Source of the DNA: Austropuccinia psidii
Lineage: Eukaryota > Basidiomycota > Pucciniomycetes > Pucciniales > Sphaerophragmiaceae
Length of the DNA: 64,000 nt
Reading direction: 5' to 3'
Assembly (NCBI GenBank): GCA_023105745.1
Contig: JALGQZ010000011.1
Location: 14,227,975-14,291,974 of the forward strand
Each line of letters begins with the position of its first letter. The stretch's first letter is position 1. The translations under genes and the position numbers were made by a program. The notes under the pieces were generated by a model. That model was given only the letters and a program-made list of their open reading frames with translations. It had not been told where the DNA came from and did no database searches. This document shows positions 11,163 through 23,787 of the stretch, piece by piece.

Positions 11163-14100
11163 ATCTTGTAAAACTTGTAACTCACTTTGAATCTTGTAAT
11201 AAAGAAATTATGGCAAAATTTAAAGAATTCAATTATGTCCAACAGAAGTTGGGTAATGAGATACTAAAAGTGAAAGAAAAACAAAAGACCATTATTGGCC
11301 TTGAAAATTTTAACAAAGACAATATTGTGTCTTTGACACAAATTTGTGAAAGGCTTGAGACTAAAGTTACCTTACTCAATCAACCAGATGAGAACTCAAT
11401 TTCTTTTATAACTGGACAGTTAAGAGAATTGAAAATACAAGTTCAAAACTTGGAAAATTCAACTGGTCACAATGCAGCTCTTTGTCAAGAACAATTGGAA
11501 AAAAGTGATAAAGCAAGACTTGAATTGAAATAAGAAATTCAATCAAGTATTAATAATATATCACTAAAAAATGAATTGTCAAGGCAATCCACACCAATTC
11601 TTGACAGAAATGTTCTTAACTTGAATAATGATTTACATCATACAATTTCAATTCATGATGTGGAAACTGCTTGCAATTTCAAGGACATTCCAAGACTAGA
11701 GGAATGGCCAACCTTCAGTGCTGAAGAAGAATATAATCCTACGGAATTTATGAAAACAATTGATATGCTCAAAGAAGACTTTAACATACCAGATGAATAC
11801 ATAAGTGCCAGATTACATTCATTATTTACCAAATCAGCAAAGAAATGGTATTCTAAAATGAGACAAGACCATGGTAAACATTTTTGGCCTTGGTGGAAAG
11901 AACAAATTATTTCCAAATGGGCAAATGATTCCTGGAGATTTAGAATGGAAAATTCTTTTGAAGAAGACATTTTTAGAATTGAAAGGGACAGGCCCATTAC
12001 TTGGTTTCTTAAACAGAAGGACAGGTTAACTTCCCTTCATCCTGATATGTCTGAAACAATGGTACATAAAATGATATGTAGAAAGTGTGGTGGTGACCTT
12101 GAGCATGCTATAAGAAGCAGATGTATTGAGCCTTGCTCTACAGAGGATTATATCAATGCTATGGAGGACATCACTACTAGAGCAAAAATTGGAATAAATT
12201 GGTCCAAAACCCCAATAGACAACAAGACTAGTGGGAAACCAATTTCAAAACCAAATAAACCACATGACAGACCTCCTTTGAAATGTCATAAATGTGGAAG
12301 CACATCTCATTTGGCAAACACTTGTCCAAAAAAGACAAGAGTCAATGAGATAAATGTTGAAAAAATGGAAGAGACAAAAGAAACTGATGTATCTTTACAT
12401 GAAAGTGATTCTGAGCCTTCAAAAGAAGAAGAAGTATCAGAAGAACTTGGTATAGAAAATATTAATGTTTCTTTTGAAGTCACTGAGGTACATACTCACT
12501 TACCACAGTACAGTGATGAATGTATGGATCTCATACATGTGCAAGATGCCAAAATGCAAGAATCCAAACCTACCAGAGGTAAGGGTTATACAGCTGGGTC
12601 ATCTTGTATCACTAATATTGTGATAAATAACACAGAAGCCAAGATAAATCTTGACTCAGGTGCTTTTTGCACTTGTTTTGGAAAATATTTTCTTGACAAA
12701 ATTCATACCAATTGGCAAGACAAATTAATGCCAATTGAAGGTATAGCATTCAGCGGTGCTAGCCAAAATATGCACCCTTTGGGTATATTTGAGGAAGCAA
12801 TCATATTTCCTCATCCTGCAGGAAGTATAAGACTGAAAGTTGAAATTGTTGTTATGAATAATTGTACTTCACAACACTTTATACTTGGGAATGATTATCT
12901 CAATATTTATGGTATTGATATTAATAATCATAAAGACAGGTATTTCACTATAGGGGAAAATAAAAGACAAAAATTTGCTTTTCCTCTAGAAAAAAGAGAA
13001 ATTACTGTCATTAAACAAGTAAAAAATGTTAATAAGGAAAAATTTGTGTCAATTCAATTAATTGTAGCACAAATTAGTCCTGAATTAACACTGGAAATGA
13101 AGGAAGAACTTCTTGAAATTTTATTTAAACACAGGGAAGCCTTTGCTTCAGATAATCGACCACTTGGGGCTATAAAAGGCCATGAGGTGGACATTATGCT
13201 TAATGTGGAGAGGCCTTACCCGCCACTATTAAGAAGACCAGCTTACCCAGCTAGCCCTAGGGCTAGAGAAGCATTAGAAAATTATATTAATGAACTAATG
13301 AAACTGGGAGTTCTTAGAAACGCTGGACACAATGAGGAGGTAGAAGTCACAACTCCAGAAATCATTACTTGGCATAATGATAAGTCAAGGATGGTTGGTG
13401 ATTTTAGAGAACTGAATACCTATACTATCCCAGACAGGTATCCAATCCCTAGAATTCATGAGACTTTGACTCAATTATCCAAAGCAAGATTCATTACTTC
13501 TATGGATGCTCTAAAGGGCTTTCACCAGAATGTTTTGACACCTCATGCTAGGAAATTATTGAGAATAATTGCTCATTGTGGTATTTATGAATAACTGAGG
13601 ATGCCTTTTGGTATTAAAAATGCACCCTCTCATTACCAAAGAATGATGAATACTATCTTCCCACATGAACTATCAGAGGGATGGTTAATCATTTATATTG
13701 ATGACATTATCATTTGTTCAGAAACCTGGCAATTACATTTGAAGATACTTTCATTAGTACTTAAGAAAATTCTACAAGTGAACATGAAAATTTCTCTTAA
13801 AAAATGTAATTTTGGGTTTCATGAGTTAAAAGCTCTAGGACATGTAGTCTCAGGACTGAGCCTTGGTGTTGATAAGAACAAAGTGGCTGCAGTTTTACTG
13901 AGACAAATGCCCCATAACAAAAAAGAAATGATGTCTTTCTTAGGGTTTGCCAGTTATTACAGGCAACACCTTAAAGATTTTGCAATCCATGCCAGATCAT
14001 TATACAGAATTTGTGATCAACAAACTGTTTTTGAAATGACTCAGGAGAGAATTCAAGCATATAATAAAATCAAGCATGCCTTGACCAATGCACCATTATT

Positions 14101-16150
14101 ACTGATGCCAGACTGGAAACTTCCTTTCAAGCTGTATATTGAGACATGTGGTGAAGGTCTAGGAGCTGCTCTTCATCAAGTTCAAATTGTCAATGACAAG
14201 CCTTATGAAGGTTCAATTTGTTTTATTTCAAGACAAATCAAACCTACTGAGGCCAGATATGGAGCTAGCCAAATGGAGTGCCTTTGCCTTGTTTGGGCTC
14301 TGGAAAAAGTTCATTACTATCTTGATGGTAGTGTGTTTGAAGTAATTACTGATTGTAACGCAGTAAAATCACTTATTAACATGGAAACTCCAAACAGACA
14401 CATGTTAAGATGGCAGATTGCTATACAGGAGTATAGAGGCAATATGACCATAGTACATAAAGCTGGAAATATTCACAAGAATTCTGATGGCTTAAGTATA
14501 TGGGCATTACCTAATACACCTGAAAGTCCTGCCTATGTTCCTACAAGTGCAGAGCCTCAAATCCCAATTGAAGGAATTAACATCACAGATGTGGGAATAG
14601 AATTCTTTGAAGAAGTTAGAGAAAGCTATAAGAAAGATAAAAATTGCCATATACTTACTGCTCTACTTAACAAGGATTGCAAAGATGCATCATTGGCTAA
14701 TTCTCTGGATGATATTTGGAAAACATCCTATGATAATGGAAGATTCCATTTGTTTGATGGTATACTATATCATAGATCTAAACACACATGTTTCATTGTC
14801 CTATGTAGTAGAATGTTTATTAACACAATACTACTAGAATGCCATGATAACATTTATTCTGGACATCTGTCTGAAGACAGAACAATGGAAAGAATTAAGA
14901 CATGTGCCTGGTGGCCATCTTGGAGAAAAGATGTCATTGAGTACTGTCAAAGTTGTGATAGATGCCAGAAAGCCAATAAAGCTACTGGTAAAAGATTTGG
15001 TCTGACGATCCATATCCAACAACCAAGTACCCCATGGGAAGTGGTTCACATGGATTGGGTAACTGCATTACCACCTGGAGGTGATAAAAGTTACAATGAA
15101 TGTCTTGTTATTGTAGACAGATATAGCAAAACACCAATCTTTTTACCATGTCACAAAGATGACACAGATATGGATACAGCTCTTTTGATCTGGAATAGAG
15201 TAATATCCCATACTGGTCTCTTTAAAAAAATCATTAGTGACAGAGACCCAAAATTTACATCAGCCTTATGGACTAATTTACATAAGCGTTTGGGTAAAAA
15301 ATTATCATTCTCAACAGCATACCATCCACAAACAGATGGGTTAGCAGAAAGAATGATTCAAACCCTTGAGGACATGATCAGAAGATTTTGTGCTTATGGC
15401 CTGGATTTTAAGGATTCTGATGGCTTCACCCATGATTGGTGTACTCTTATACCAGCATTGGAATTAGCCTACAAGACCTCCATCCATGCTTCAACAGGCA
15501 AGACCCCTGCAATTTTGGAAAAAGGATGGAACCCCAACCTTCCAATTGATACTTTGAAGAAAGATCTGGTTGACATTCATCCAACTGCTTCAAGCTTTAA
15601 GCTATTGCTTGATAAAGTAAGACATCATTCAAATAAAAGCATGAATGATGCCTTTGAATATGCTAAGCAGAAATGGGATAAAAGTCATAAAACTCCAGAA
15701 TTCAAAGTAGGGGACTTAATACTAGTTTCAACCTTGAACTTTAATAATATTAAAGGTCCAAAGAAATTGAAAGATTCCTTTGCAGGACCATTTATTATTA
15801 AAGCCCTTCATGGGACAAATGCAGTACAAGTAGAACTGTCAGGAGAACTGGAAAATAAACATCCAACTTTCCCTGTCATTCTAGTAAAGCATTATACTCC
15901 AAGTGATAAGGAATTATTTCCTTTAAGAAATGAAACACCCTTAGAAGTACCCCCACTAGATCTAAGTGAGGAGAAAAAGGTACTAAAAGTCTTGAAAGAA
16001 AGAAGACTTAGGAGAAAAAATGAAAGAGAATACTTAGTCAGGTATAAAAATCCACAACATGAAGATGAGTGGATTGTAGAAAGCAAAATACCTGATTCCC
16101 AAAGGTTTCTCAGAAGATTCAGACATGAGAGAAGACCAATTGCTCAATAA
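11163..16150 (+). pseudogene. Gag-Pol polyprotein of element B, two in-frame stops
   Basis: This is a single frame with full Ty3/Gypsy Gag-Pol content. The coiled-coil-rich first part ends at a TAA (11531-11533). After it come the capsid-like region (about 11680-12200), zinc knuckle CHKCGSTSHLANTC (12284-12325), protease D-S-G-A (12653-12664), RT with YIDD (13694-13705), RNase H, integrase HHCC finger (about 14830-14980), the DDE core (MDWVT near 15050, SDRDPKF near 15240, GLAERM near 15340) and a chromodomain-like tail ([16 protein letters not shown]) to TAA 16150. A second TAA (13592-13594) replaces a Tyr codon just before the conserved [10 protein letters not shown] of RT. RNase H reads LYIETCGEG where A and E have LYIDASGDG, so a catalytic Asp is Glu here. 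Otherwise the frame is uninterrupted, so this copy decayed late. Confidence 0.92.
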
Positions 16151-16287
16151 AGTTTGAATTGTGTGCTTTACATACTTAGAAAGGTATAGGTGGAGAGGTT
16201 GGACAGTGGATTATACCCCCCCCAAAATAACATGGGGGTAAACTACAAAAGAAAAATTGTGGTACAATTTTTTTTGGTGGTAGGAAA
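16151..16287 (+). other. 3' untranslated stretch, hairpin and polypurine tract of element B
   Basis: Between the gag-pol stop and the 3' LTR lies a stem-loop with arms ACCCCCCCC and GGGGGT around AAAATAACAT, then a palindromic AATTGTGGTACAATT, a T run, and GGTGGTAGGAAA abutting the LTR as the polypurine tract. Element H has a hairpin of different sequence at the equivalent place (59960-60000). Confidence 0.6.
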
Positions 16288-19058
16288 TGTGAGCCTGTGA
16301 GGTATGTATAGCATACCCATAAGGCCACAAATGATTTTATAAACACTTAATTTTGTCTTAAATAGACTTTTTAGTTGAAATTAAAATAAAAAATAACAAA
16401 AAATAAGTATAACTTTTTTTTGGATAAATAAAGTTATAAATATTATGTCATTTTTGGATTCTACACCAAAAATGACCTAGGGTACACCCATAAGGTGTTA
16501 TACCCAAAAACACTTATTTCTTGAGTTATTAGAAGATTTAATAATCTCACAGTACTAATGTAACTTTTTTAACATTTTTTTAAAATTGTTAAATTTAAGC
16601 TTAAATAAGCTTAAATTTAAAGTTGCATAAGGTTAATGCAAACTTACCAAAATTTTAGTTAAAATTGAGGTGTGGTGTATATTTACTGAATTGGCTAAGG
16701 ATCTGCCATACAAATTGTAAATCCTGCGTGAGCTCAATTTAAAAGGGTTTAAAGCCATGGTATGGCTTTAAATAAATAAAAGGGCAAAATCCACGCAAAA
16801 AGGTGGGACAAAGGAAAAAGACCAAATAGAGCTGGGGTACCCAACTTTTTGGAACTGCAATGATTCAATTAAGGTTTTCAACCTGTATTGGAGGATTTAC
16901 AACCTCATTTAAGCTTTTAAGATTAGACTTTGATCCAATCTTAAGGTTTAAACTGGTTTTATCCCAATTTGGACAGGAATTTTAACCTGCCAAAGGGTAA
17001 ATCGCAATATGCAGGCTTGAAATCAAGGTTTTAAGAACTGTCAAAGCTTAATCAAGCTTAAAAACCTTAAATAAGCTTAAAACTTTAAAGTTACAAGCAT
17101 CAAAACCTTATCAAAAGCTAAGGTTTGGTGTGTATTGCTATTTTACGTGGAAAAATAGCAATAACTTCAAAAATTCATTAAAAATCCAAATCTTAATGGA
17201 TTTGCTTGAAACTTTCACACAGCTTAGAATTTAATAATATCTATATATAAATTAAATTTTAAGTATCTTTTAAGTAAAAATTTCCTGGGTAATTAGCCTG
17301 GAACTTACTCTTTTAATTAAACTCAAAGAAAATTATGATTTCTTTAAAAATTAATTAAAAATTGAGTTTAAGAGATTTATGCTTGAAACTCTATTTTTGA
17401 GTTCTTCATGTGATGAACTTTGATATAAATAAGTTTATTCATATTGAAAACTTAGTAATAATTAGTTTAAATGAGGATTAAAGTTACATGGAGTTAAGAA
17501 TAACACTGGTAACTTTAAATTGGAATTAGAAACAAGTTGCCTTAAGTTAAGAACTTTGTTTTTAAGTATGGTTTTTAAGTTTTGACCTGATCACGCCCTC
17601 TATATTTTATTATGAATCATGAGAGCTGCTCTGAAGACATAAAAAGAGTCTTTTAATCACTGTTTTTGTCCATCATTCATCATCAATCCAATCATATTAG
17701 AAATTTAAACAGGTAAAATTTTATTATTTATAAGATCTTATTATTAAAGTAACTCTTAAGTTATTTTATTCTTTATGAATTATAAATTAAAGAATTGAAG
17801 TCATAGAATTCAGATTATTGTTGTAATCATCAATAATATATTTTATATTATAAAACTATCATCTTAAATATCTTTTAAAATCCACAAATTCCTCTTAAAA
17901 ACTCTTTAATCTTAAATTTTATCATAAAAAAGTTGTTTTATCTTTAAAATTATTGATTTTAGGCGTGTTTTTAACTTATAATCATTATTTAATATAATAA
18001 CTGTTGTTTTTTGACTTGTTGTATTAAATAAATATTATAAGTAAGTTTTCTCTAAAATTCTATATTTTTTTTATCTAGTATTAGTTTTTTTATATAGAAT
18101 TTTTATTCTATAAGAATTATTTCTGCACAGTGTGTGTTATAATTCCTTTATAAATAGGGTGTTGGCAAACACACGTAAGATTTTAGTAAAAACACATAAG
18201 CCCTTACGTGTTTTTACTAAAAACTTACGTGTTTTTACAAATTTATGGTAAAAACACGTAATTATATGTTAAAAAGACATAAGGGGTGGTTTTTAAATGA
18301 AATATGCCTATTTATGGCATTTTTAAGGCCATTAATGGCATTATAAATGCAATAAAGGGCATTATTAATTCCATCAATGGAATTTTTAATGCCATTTATT
18401 GCATTTATAATGCCATTTATGCCATTTATGGCATTGTTAAGGCCACAAATGACGTTAACAATGCCATTTATGGAAATTTTGAGGCTATAAATGACATTAA
18501 CAATGCCATGAATGGCATTTTTAAGGCCATTAATGCCATTTATGGAATTATTAATGTCATTTATAGCCTTACCAATTCCATAAATGGCATTTTTGATGGC
18601 ATTTATAGCCTTAAAAATTCCATAAATGGCATTGTTATTGTCATTTTTGGCCTTAACATTTTTAGTAAAAACACGTAAGGGCTTATGTGTTTTTACTAAA
18701 AGCTTACGTGTTTTTACCAACACCCTATAAATGATATTTATATTATTTATAAGTGGTTAATATTCATATTTCCATGTGTAATTGTCTCATTAAGAGCTTT
18801 ACAATTCTTATTGTTATAACTGTCAGTGACTATAACAATAATGGAATAATTATAACTTATTATAATTATTATTATTTTTATTATTATTATATTTTTATAA
18901 TAATAATTAAATTTATATTTTTTTATATAATTATTTTTAATAATTATATTTAAATTTGTGGTTATAATATTCTGTTATATTATATATTTTTACTGAGGAC
19001 AGTCATAGTACTCTTGATTTTGCTACTATTATCAAGAGTTTCATAGAAAAACCTTACA
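16288..19058 (+). repeat. 3' LTR of element B, carrying an MITE
   Basis: It has the same termini as the 5' LTR. Length is 2771 bp, which becomes 2194 bp after removal of the 569-bp MITE and its 8-bp duplication, matching the 5' LTR exactly. It ends ACCTTACA at 19058 and is joined directly to the internal region of element C. Confidence 0.93.
18157..18725. mobile_element. MITE with ~73-bp inverted repeats and 8-bp target duplication
   Basis: The terminal inverted repeats start GGGTGTTGG and run about 73 bp with about three mismatches (18157-18229 and 18653-18725). The target duplication is TATAAATA on the left (18149-18156) and TATAAATG on the right (18726-18733). The 5' LTR of the same element keeps the empty site TATAAATA followed by ATATT, which proves the boundaries. 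Each inverted repeat can itself fold (AGTAAAAACACATAAG against CTTACGTGTTTTTACT). The interior is a patchwork of short palindromic units such as GCCATTTATGGC. No transposase is encoded. An 8-bp duplication fits hAT-like or other 8-bp superfamilies; I cannot decide which. Confidence 0.9.
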
Positions 19059-22000
19059 GGTACTAACAAGGAAAAGAAATTTTAACTTGATATATACCAT
19101 ATACCTTCTCAAGATCCACTAGAAGACCTTCTGAAGGAATTCAGAGAGGGACAGTTTAGCAATACCCTCACCAGTAAACAGAAACTAAGTCTACTGAAGA
19201 TGCTGAGGAAGAACAGACCAGAATTTGCCATTGGTGAAGAACCATTAGGCAAGATCAAAGGCCATGATATAGAACTATATCTGGATGCTGAAAGACCATT
19301 TCCACCCATGCTTAGAAGACCTCCTTATCCAGCAATCCTGGAAACCAGGAAAGAAATTGAGAAACATATCAATGAACTCCTGGACATGGATGTCATCAGG
19401 AAGATTGGATATAATGAAATAGTGGAAATCACCACCCCTGTCCTAATCACCTGGAATGATGGCAAGTCTATACTTTTTGGAGATGTCAGAGCTCTGAATA
19501 ACTACGCAAAAGCAGACAGGTACCCTATACCCAGGATACCTCATGCCTTGGATAAACTGGCAAAAGCCAAATACATAACCAAAATGGATTGTATGAAAGG
19601 CTTCCACCAAAATGGATTTAAACCAAACTCCATGAAATTACTCAGAATAATATGCCATATGGGCATATATGAGTATACCAGGATGCCATTTGGCATCAAA
19701 AATGCACCAGCCCATTTCCAAAGGATGATGGACAAAATATTTCAAGAAATACTGGAAGGCTGGATGGTGGTATATATTGACCATATCATTATATACTCAG
19801 AGACATGGGAAGACCATGTGCAATACATATACAGAGTGCTAAGTAAATGCACACCCATAAATCTGAAAATCTCACTTAAAAAGTGCAATTTTGGCCAACA
19901 AGAGTTACTGGCTCTAGGACATAAAGTCTCAGGTCTTAGTCTGGCAATTGACCAGAATAAAGTAGCAGCAGTACCACAAAAGCCAGTACCAAAGAGCATT
20001 AAACAGATGCAATCTTTCCTTGGTTTTGCTAGCTACTATAGAAACCACATCAAAAACTTTGCACACATAACTAGTAGTTTATACAAGTTAAGCTCAAAAG
20101 ATGTAGTTTTTGAAATAACCAAGGAAAGGAGGGATGCATATGAGAGGATCAAATATGAACTCACAAATGCACCTGTGCTCATCTTACCTGACTTTGAACT
20201 ACCATTCAAGTTATATATAGATGCAGCATGCAGTCAAGGCCTAGGAGCAGCCCTTCACCAAAGACAAATTGTGGATGGTGAACCAAGAGAAGGAGTAATT
20301 TGCTACATCTCAAGGCAGCTGAAAGATTCAGAAGCCAGGTATGGGGCCACCCAGACTGAGTGTCTATGTCTAGTCTGGGCTCTAGAAAAACTCCATTATT
20401 ATCTGGAGGGTGCAGTATTTGAAGTCTACACAGACTGCACAGCCTTGAAGTCTATACTGAACATGAAGACTACAAATAGACACATGCTGAGATGGCAAAT
20501 AGCCATCCAGGAGTATAGAGGGAACATGACCATCATATACAAAGAAGGTAAAAGTCATACCAATGCAGATGGCCTTAGCAGATGGCCACTGGAGAATGTC
20601 AAGAGCAATCCAGCTTATGACGCTGAAGTTTCAGCCAAAATCCCTATCCATTTCATGGAAATAGATAGGAGGAAGAACTTCAGATTTTGTGAATAGGCGC
20701 CAGAAAGTGGTACCCCTGACAGTGGAAATACTGATTCAGAGGGGACAGAAACTCCAATATTGGGAATAAGTTCCTCTGAACTGCATAATGAGTTTTTTAG
20801 TGCAGTACTGAAGTCTTATTCCAAACACAAACAGTGTGTCATACTACTACAACTCCTTCAACAAAAGTACAGGAGTCCAGAACTGGAATCCCAGCTGGAA
20901 GAACCCTGGTTGAGGGCCTATAAGGATAGCAAGTTCTTCCTTATAGATGGCCTGCTCTACCACAGAGAGAAAAACACAAGTGAACTCACAGTGGTAGACA
21001 GAGACCACATCTCCTTCATCCTGCAGGAATGCAATGACTGCCCCTATATGGGACACATGAGTGAAGACAGGACCAAGGAGACGGTAGCAAGCACAGCTTG
21101 GTGGCCCAAGTGGGAACAAGAGTTGGGATAATACATCAACACTTGTGAAAGATGCCAAAAGGAAAATAGGAAACATGGGAAGAAGTATGGGTTACTTCAA
21201 CATATAGAAGAACCCAAACACCCATGGGAAACCATCAACATGGACTGGGTTACAGGACTTGTCCCAGAAGGCAAAGAAAACTACAATGCCTGCTTGATCA
21301 TATCTGATAGGTTCAGCAAGAGAATGAGGTGTCTACCATGCCACAAAGAGGACACAGCCATGGATACTTCCCTGTTATTTTGGAATAACATCATATCTAC
21401 CTGTGGAGTCCCTAAAATCATCATTAGTGATAGGGACCCAAAATTCACATCTGAATTTTGGACCAACTTGTATGAAATGCTTGGAACCAAGCTTGCTTTT
21501 TCCACAGCTTACCATCCCCAAACAGATGGCCTAGCTGACAGGATGATCCAGACTATGGAAGACATCCTTAGAAGGTTCTGTGCCTATGGCATGGAATACA
21601 AGGACCATGAAGGATACACCCATGACTGGGTTACCCTTTCCAGCTGTCCAACTGGCTCATAATACAAGTCAGCACTCCACCACAGGAAAAACACCTGCAG
21701 TGGTAGAGAAAGGGTGGAATCCCCTGTTGCCTGTGGATCACTTAAAGAAGAATCTTCTGACCATCCACCCCACAGCCAAAGACTTCCATCATATGTGGAA
21801 GAGGGCTTGTGACACAGCTTCCAAATGCATAGCTCAGGCAAAAGAATATAATAAACAGGGGTGGGACAAGACACACATGGAACCTGACTTTAAGGAAGGG
21901 GACCAGGTCCTAGTGTCTACACTGAACTTTAATAATCTTAAAGGACCCAAGAAGATGAGGGACTCATTTTTAGGGCCTTTCGCTATCATTAGGTTGATAG

Positions 22001-22356
22001 GAAAGAATTCAGTGGAAGTCAAACTTACAGAGGAATTTTCCAGAAAGCACCCAGTCTTCCCAGTAAGTTTGGTCAAACCATACTTCCAAACAGAGGAGGA
22101 TAAATTCCCCTCCAGGAAGAAGAACCCCACACCACCTGACATAGTGGAAGTGGAGGACTCCCCAGGACCTGTGAGTAAGATCATCAGGGCCAGGAAGATC
22201 AGACTTAATGGAAAGGATCAAAGACAATACTTAGTCAGATTCAAGCACCAAACAGCTGATAAAGACAAGTGGTTGGCACAAGATGCCATACCATGTGGGA
22301 ACCTTCATCTAAGGAGATTCAGGGCCTCTAGGAGGACTGAACAGTCTCATCAATGA
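19059..22356 (+). pseudogene. Pol remnant of element C (RT, RNase H, integrase)
   Basis: Covers the RT N-terminal part to the integrase tail. RT runs from about 19200. The YxDD motif reads YIDH (near 19780), so a catalytic Asp is lost. RNase H ([15 protein letters not shown]) is near 20210, and the HHCC-type finger (near 21020-21160) has Asn in place of the usual second His (ECNDCPYMGH). The integrase core has [14 protein letters not shown] and DGLADRM, where Asp replaces the catalytic Glu. A chromodomain-like tail (RQYLVRFKHQTADKDKW) ends at 22356. Stops at 20694-20696 and 21129-21131 and a frameshift near 21640 also break it. Confidence 0.9.
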
Positions 22357-22380
22357 TGAGCCTTTTTTAGAGGGAGGGTA
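22357..22380 (+). other. Polypurine tract of element C
   Basis: TTTTTTAGAGGGAGGGTA abuts the LTR start TGTCAGCCTG. It is clearly the counterpart of the family-A tract TTTTTTAGGGGGAGGGAA. Confidence 0.75.
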
Positions 22381-23787
22381 TGTCAGCCTGTGACTCAAAA
22401 CCAGAGCACAAGCATGATAGCTAAAATACCATAAACCAATGGTATAGCCAAGATACCACCAAAACATGGATCTGAGCCAAATCAGCTCAAAAGGTATCAA
22501 AAGAAAGGGGAAACTCACCTCTTTCTGAAAATATAAGTCCCATCACCATAGGACAAGAAATAACAAAGTTATTCCTGCTCAAAGTTATTGCTGAGCATAA
22601 ACCTTAATTTTCACCTCTCATCTAAAATTTAGAAGGAGAGGCTTAACACCAACAAATGGGTACTCAAAATGAAGCACTACGTCAGGGCTATCCAATGGTA
22701 CCACCCAAACTGAGTTAGCACCAATAGTACTGGAGTTATGGTCAATTTCAGGCCCAATAAGGGTGAACAAAACATTAACCTCTCATCTAACTTCTACAGT
22801 TTTAGTGTGAGATACTTGAAGTGGGGTCTTTTTGGAAAGAGCAAAATCAGGGCTATCTGATGGTGTAATCCACTTCCCCATATCTCAACTACAGCAGAGG
22901 GTATGGGGCAAACAATCTCAATACAGCTTTTTGCCTAAAACATGCATATGTACAACATTCTTTTGCATGGAATAGCTTTGCCATATTTAATGATAACCAT
23001 ATCAAATAAGGTATCATAGTGTAGAAAACATACAGGGCAACACACTGGTTCAGGTTTGAGGTTAATATCTCAAGAACCGACAAAGCTATAGCTGTTTTAA
23101 GGTCAAAATCCCACATTCTGACCAATACAGCCTTACCATGGGATAATATCCCATAACCATGAATATGAGGTGTCAAATAGACAAAGAAGCTTGTTTTTAC
23201 TTCAATACCTCATATGTCAGCCAATACTGGGGTCCCATACAGCTTCTGTACAGCATTCTACGCATCATAGACTTCAGAATCAGGCTGTGAGGTCCCCAGA
23301 TGAAATTTTTCACCCTGTATTGGTGAAAACTGCCCAGATGTGGTTTCAAAACCACATCTGAGCCCAATACAGGCTATACAGGTTGTTTGCAAGCCACAAT
23401 CCAGTACTAGAGGGTGAAAAATCTTCACTTCCTCTACGTGGAAAGGTCTAGCACCCTTTCCACCCCATTTCAGGATAAAAAGGAGGCTTTTCACAGCCAG
23501 AATTGTTTCCTCATCCTGCTCTTGAATATCCCACGTAGTAAACTGTCAAAAACAGTTTTACTCTTGGGTAATAATCAGGGTATAATTATAATTTTAATTA
23601 TTGTAGTTCTTATTATAGTAATCCAACTGGTAAGACTGCACCCAGGGTTCTCAATAGCGCTCACCACCACTATTTCTCAATAGTAGAACCCTGTTATTAT
23701 ATTATATTAAAACTACTATTTTAAAATCATTTTCACGTGTCACAGTCATAGTTCTAGTTGTAAATAGCCTAATTACTGCTTCAACAT
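22381..23787 (+). repeat. 3' LTR of element C (about 1.4 kb)
   Basis: Starts TGTCAGCCTGTGACTC and is paralleled on the minus strand by the solo LTR at 61916-63130. The final bases read CTTCAACAT and are cut by element D. The solo copy ends ...CTCAACATTACA, so D landed a few bases before the LTR end. The piece after D (AGACTCC) may be the last degenerate bases. Confidence 0.8.

Larger units (their letters stand above)
7484..19058 (+). mobile_element. Gypsy element B, full length with long LTRs
   Basis: This is a plus-strand LTR retrotransposon of 11.6 kb with 5' LTR, primer-binding site, ORF1, gag-pol, polypurine tract and 3' LTR. Flanks are CAAAG on the left and GGTAC on the right, so no target-site duplication is present. 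The left flank is a family-A LTR and the right flank the middle of element C. The LTRs differ at a noticeable number of sites in the parts I compared, which suggests age or recombination. Gag-Pol has only two in-frame stops. Confidence 0.9.
19059..23787 (+). mobile_element. Gypsy element C, 5'-truncated, with 3' LTR
   Basis: This is a third Gypsy lineage, clearly related to A and B in protein but with higher GC and a different LTR. It begins in the middle of pol at the junction with B. The 5' LTR, gag and protease are missing. Its 3' LTR is interrupted at the very end by element D. Confidence 0.88.

Noticed and set aside
18262..18723. Open frames of 153 and 124 codons on opposite strands
   Set aside because: Both lie within the MITE and consist of the same short palindromic repeats; the peptides are repeats of Asn-Ala-Ile/Gly-Ile with no start context or domain.
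22381..23787. Small frames in the C-type LTR
   Set aside because: Not conserved in the solo copy at 61916-63130, where they are broken.
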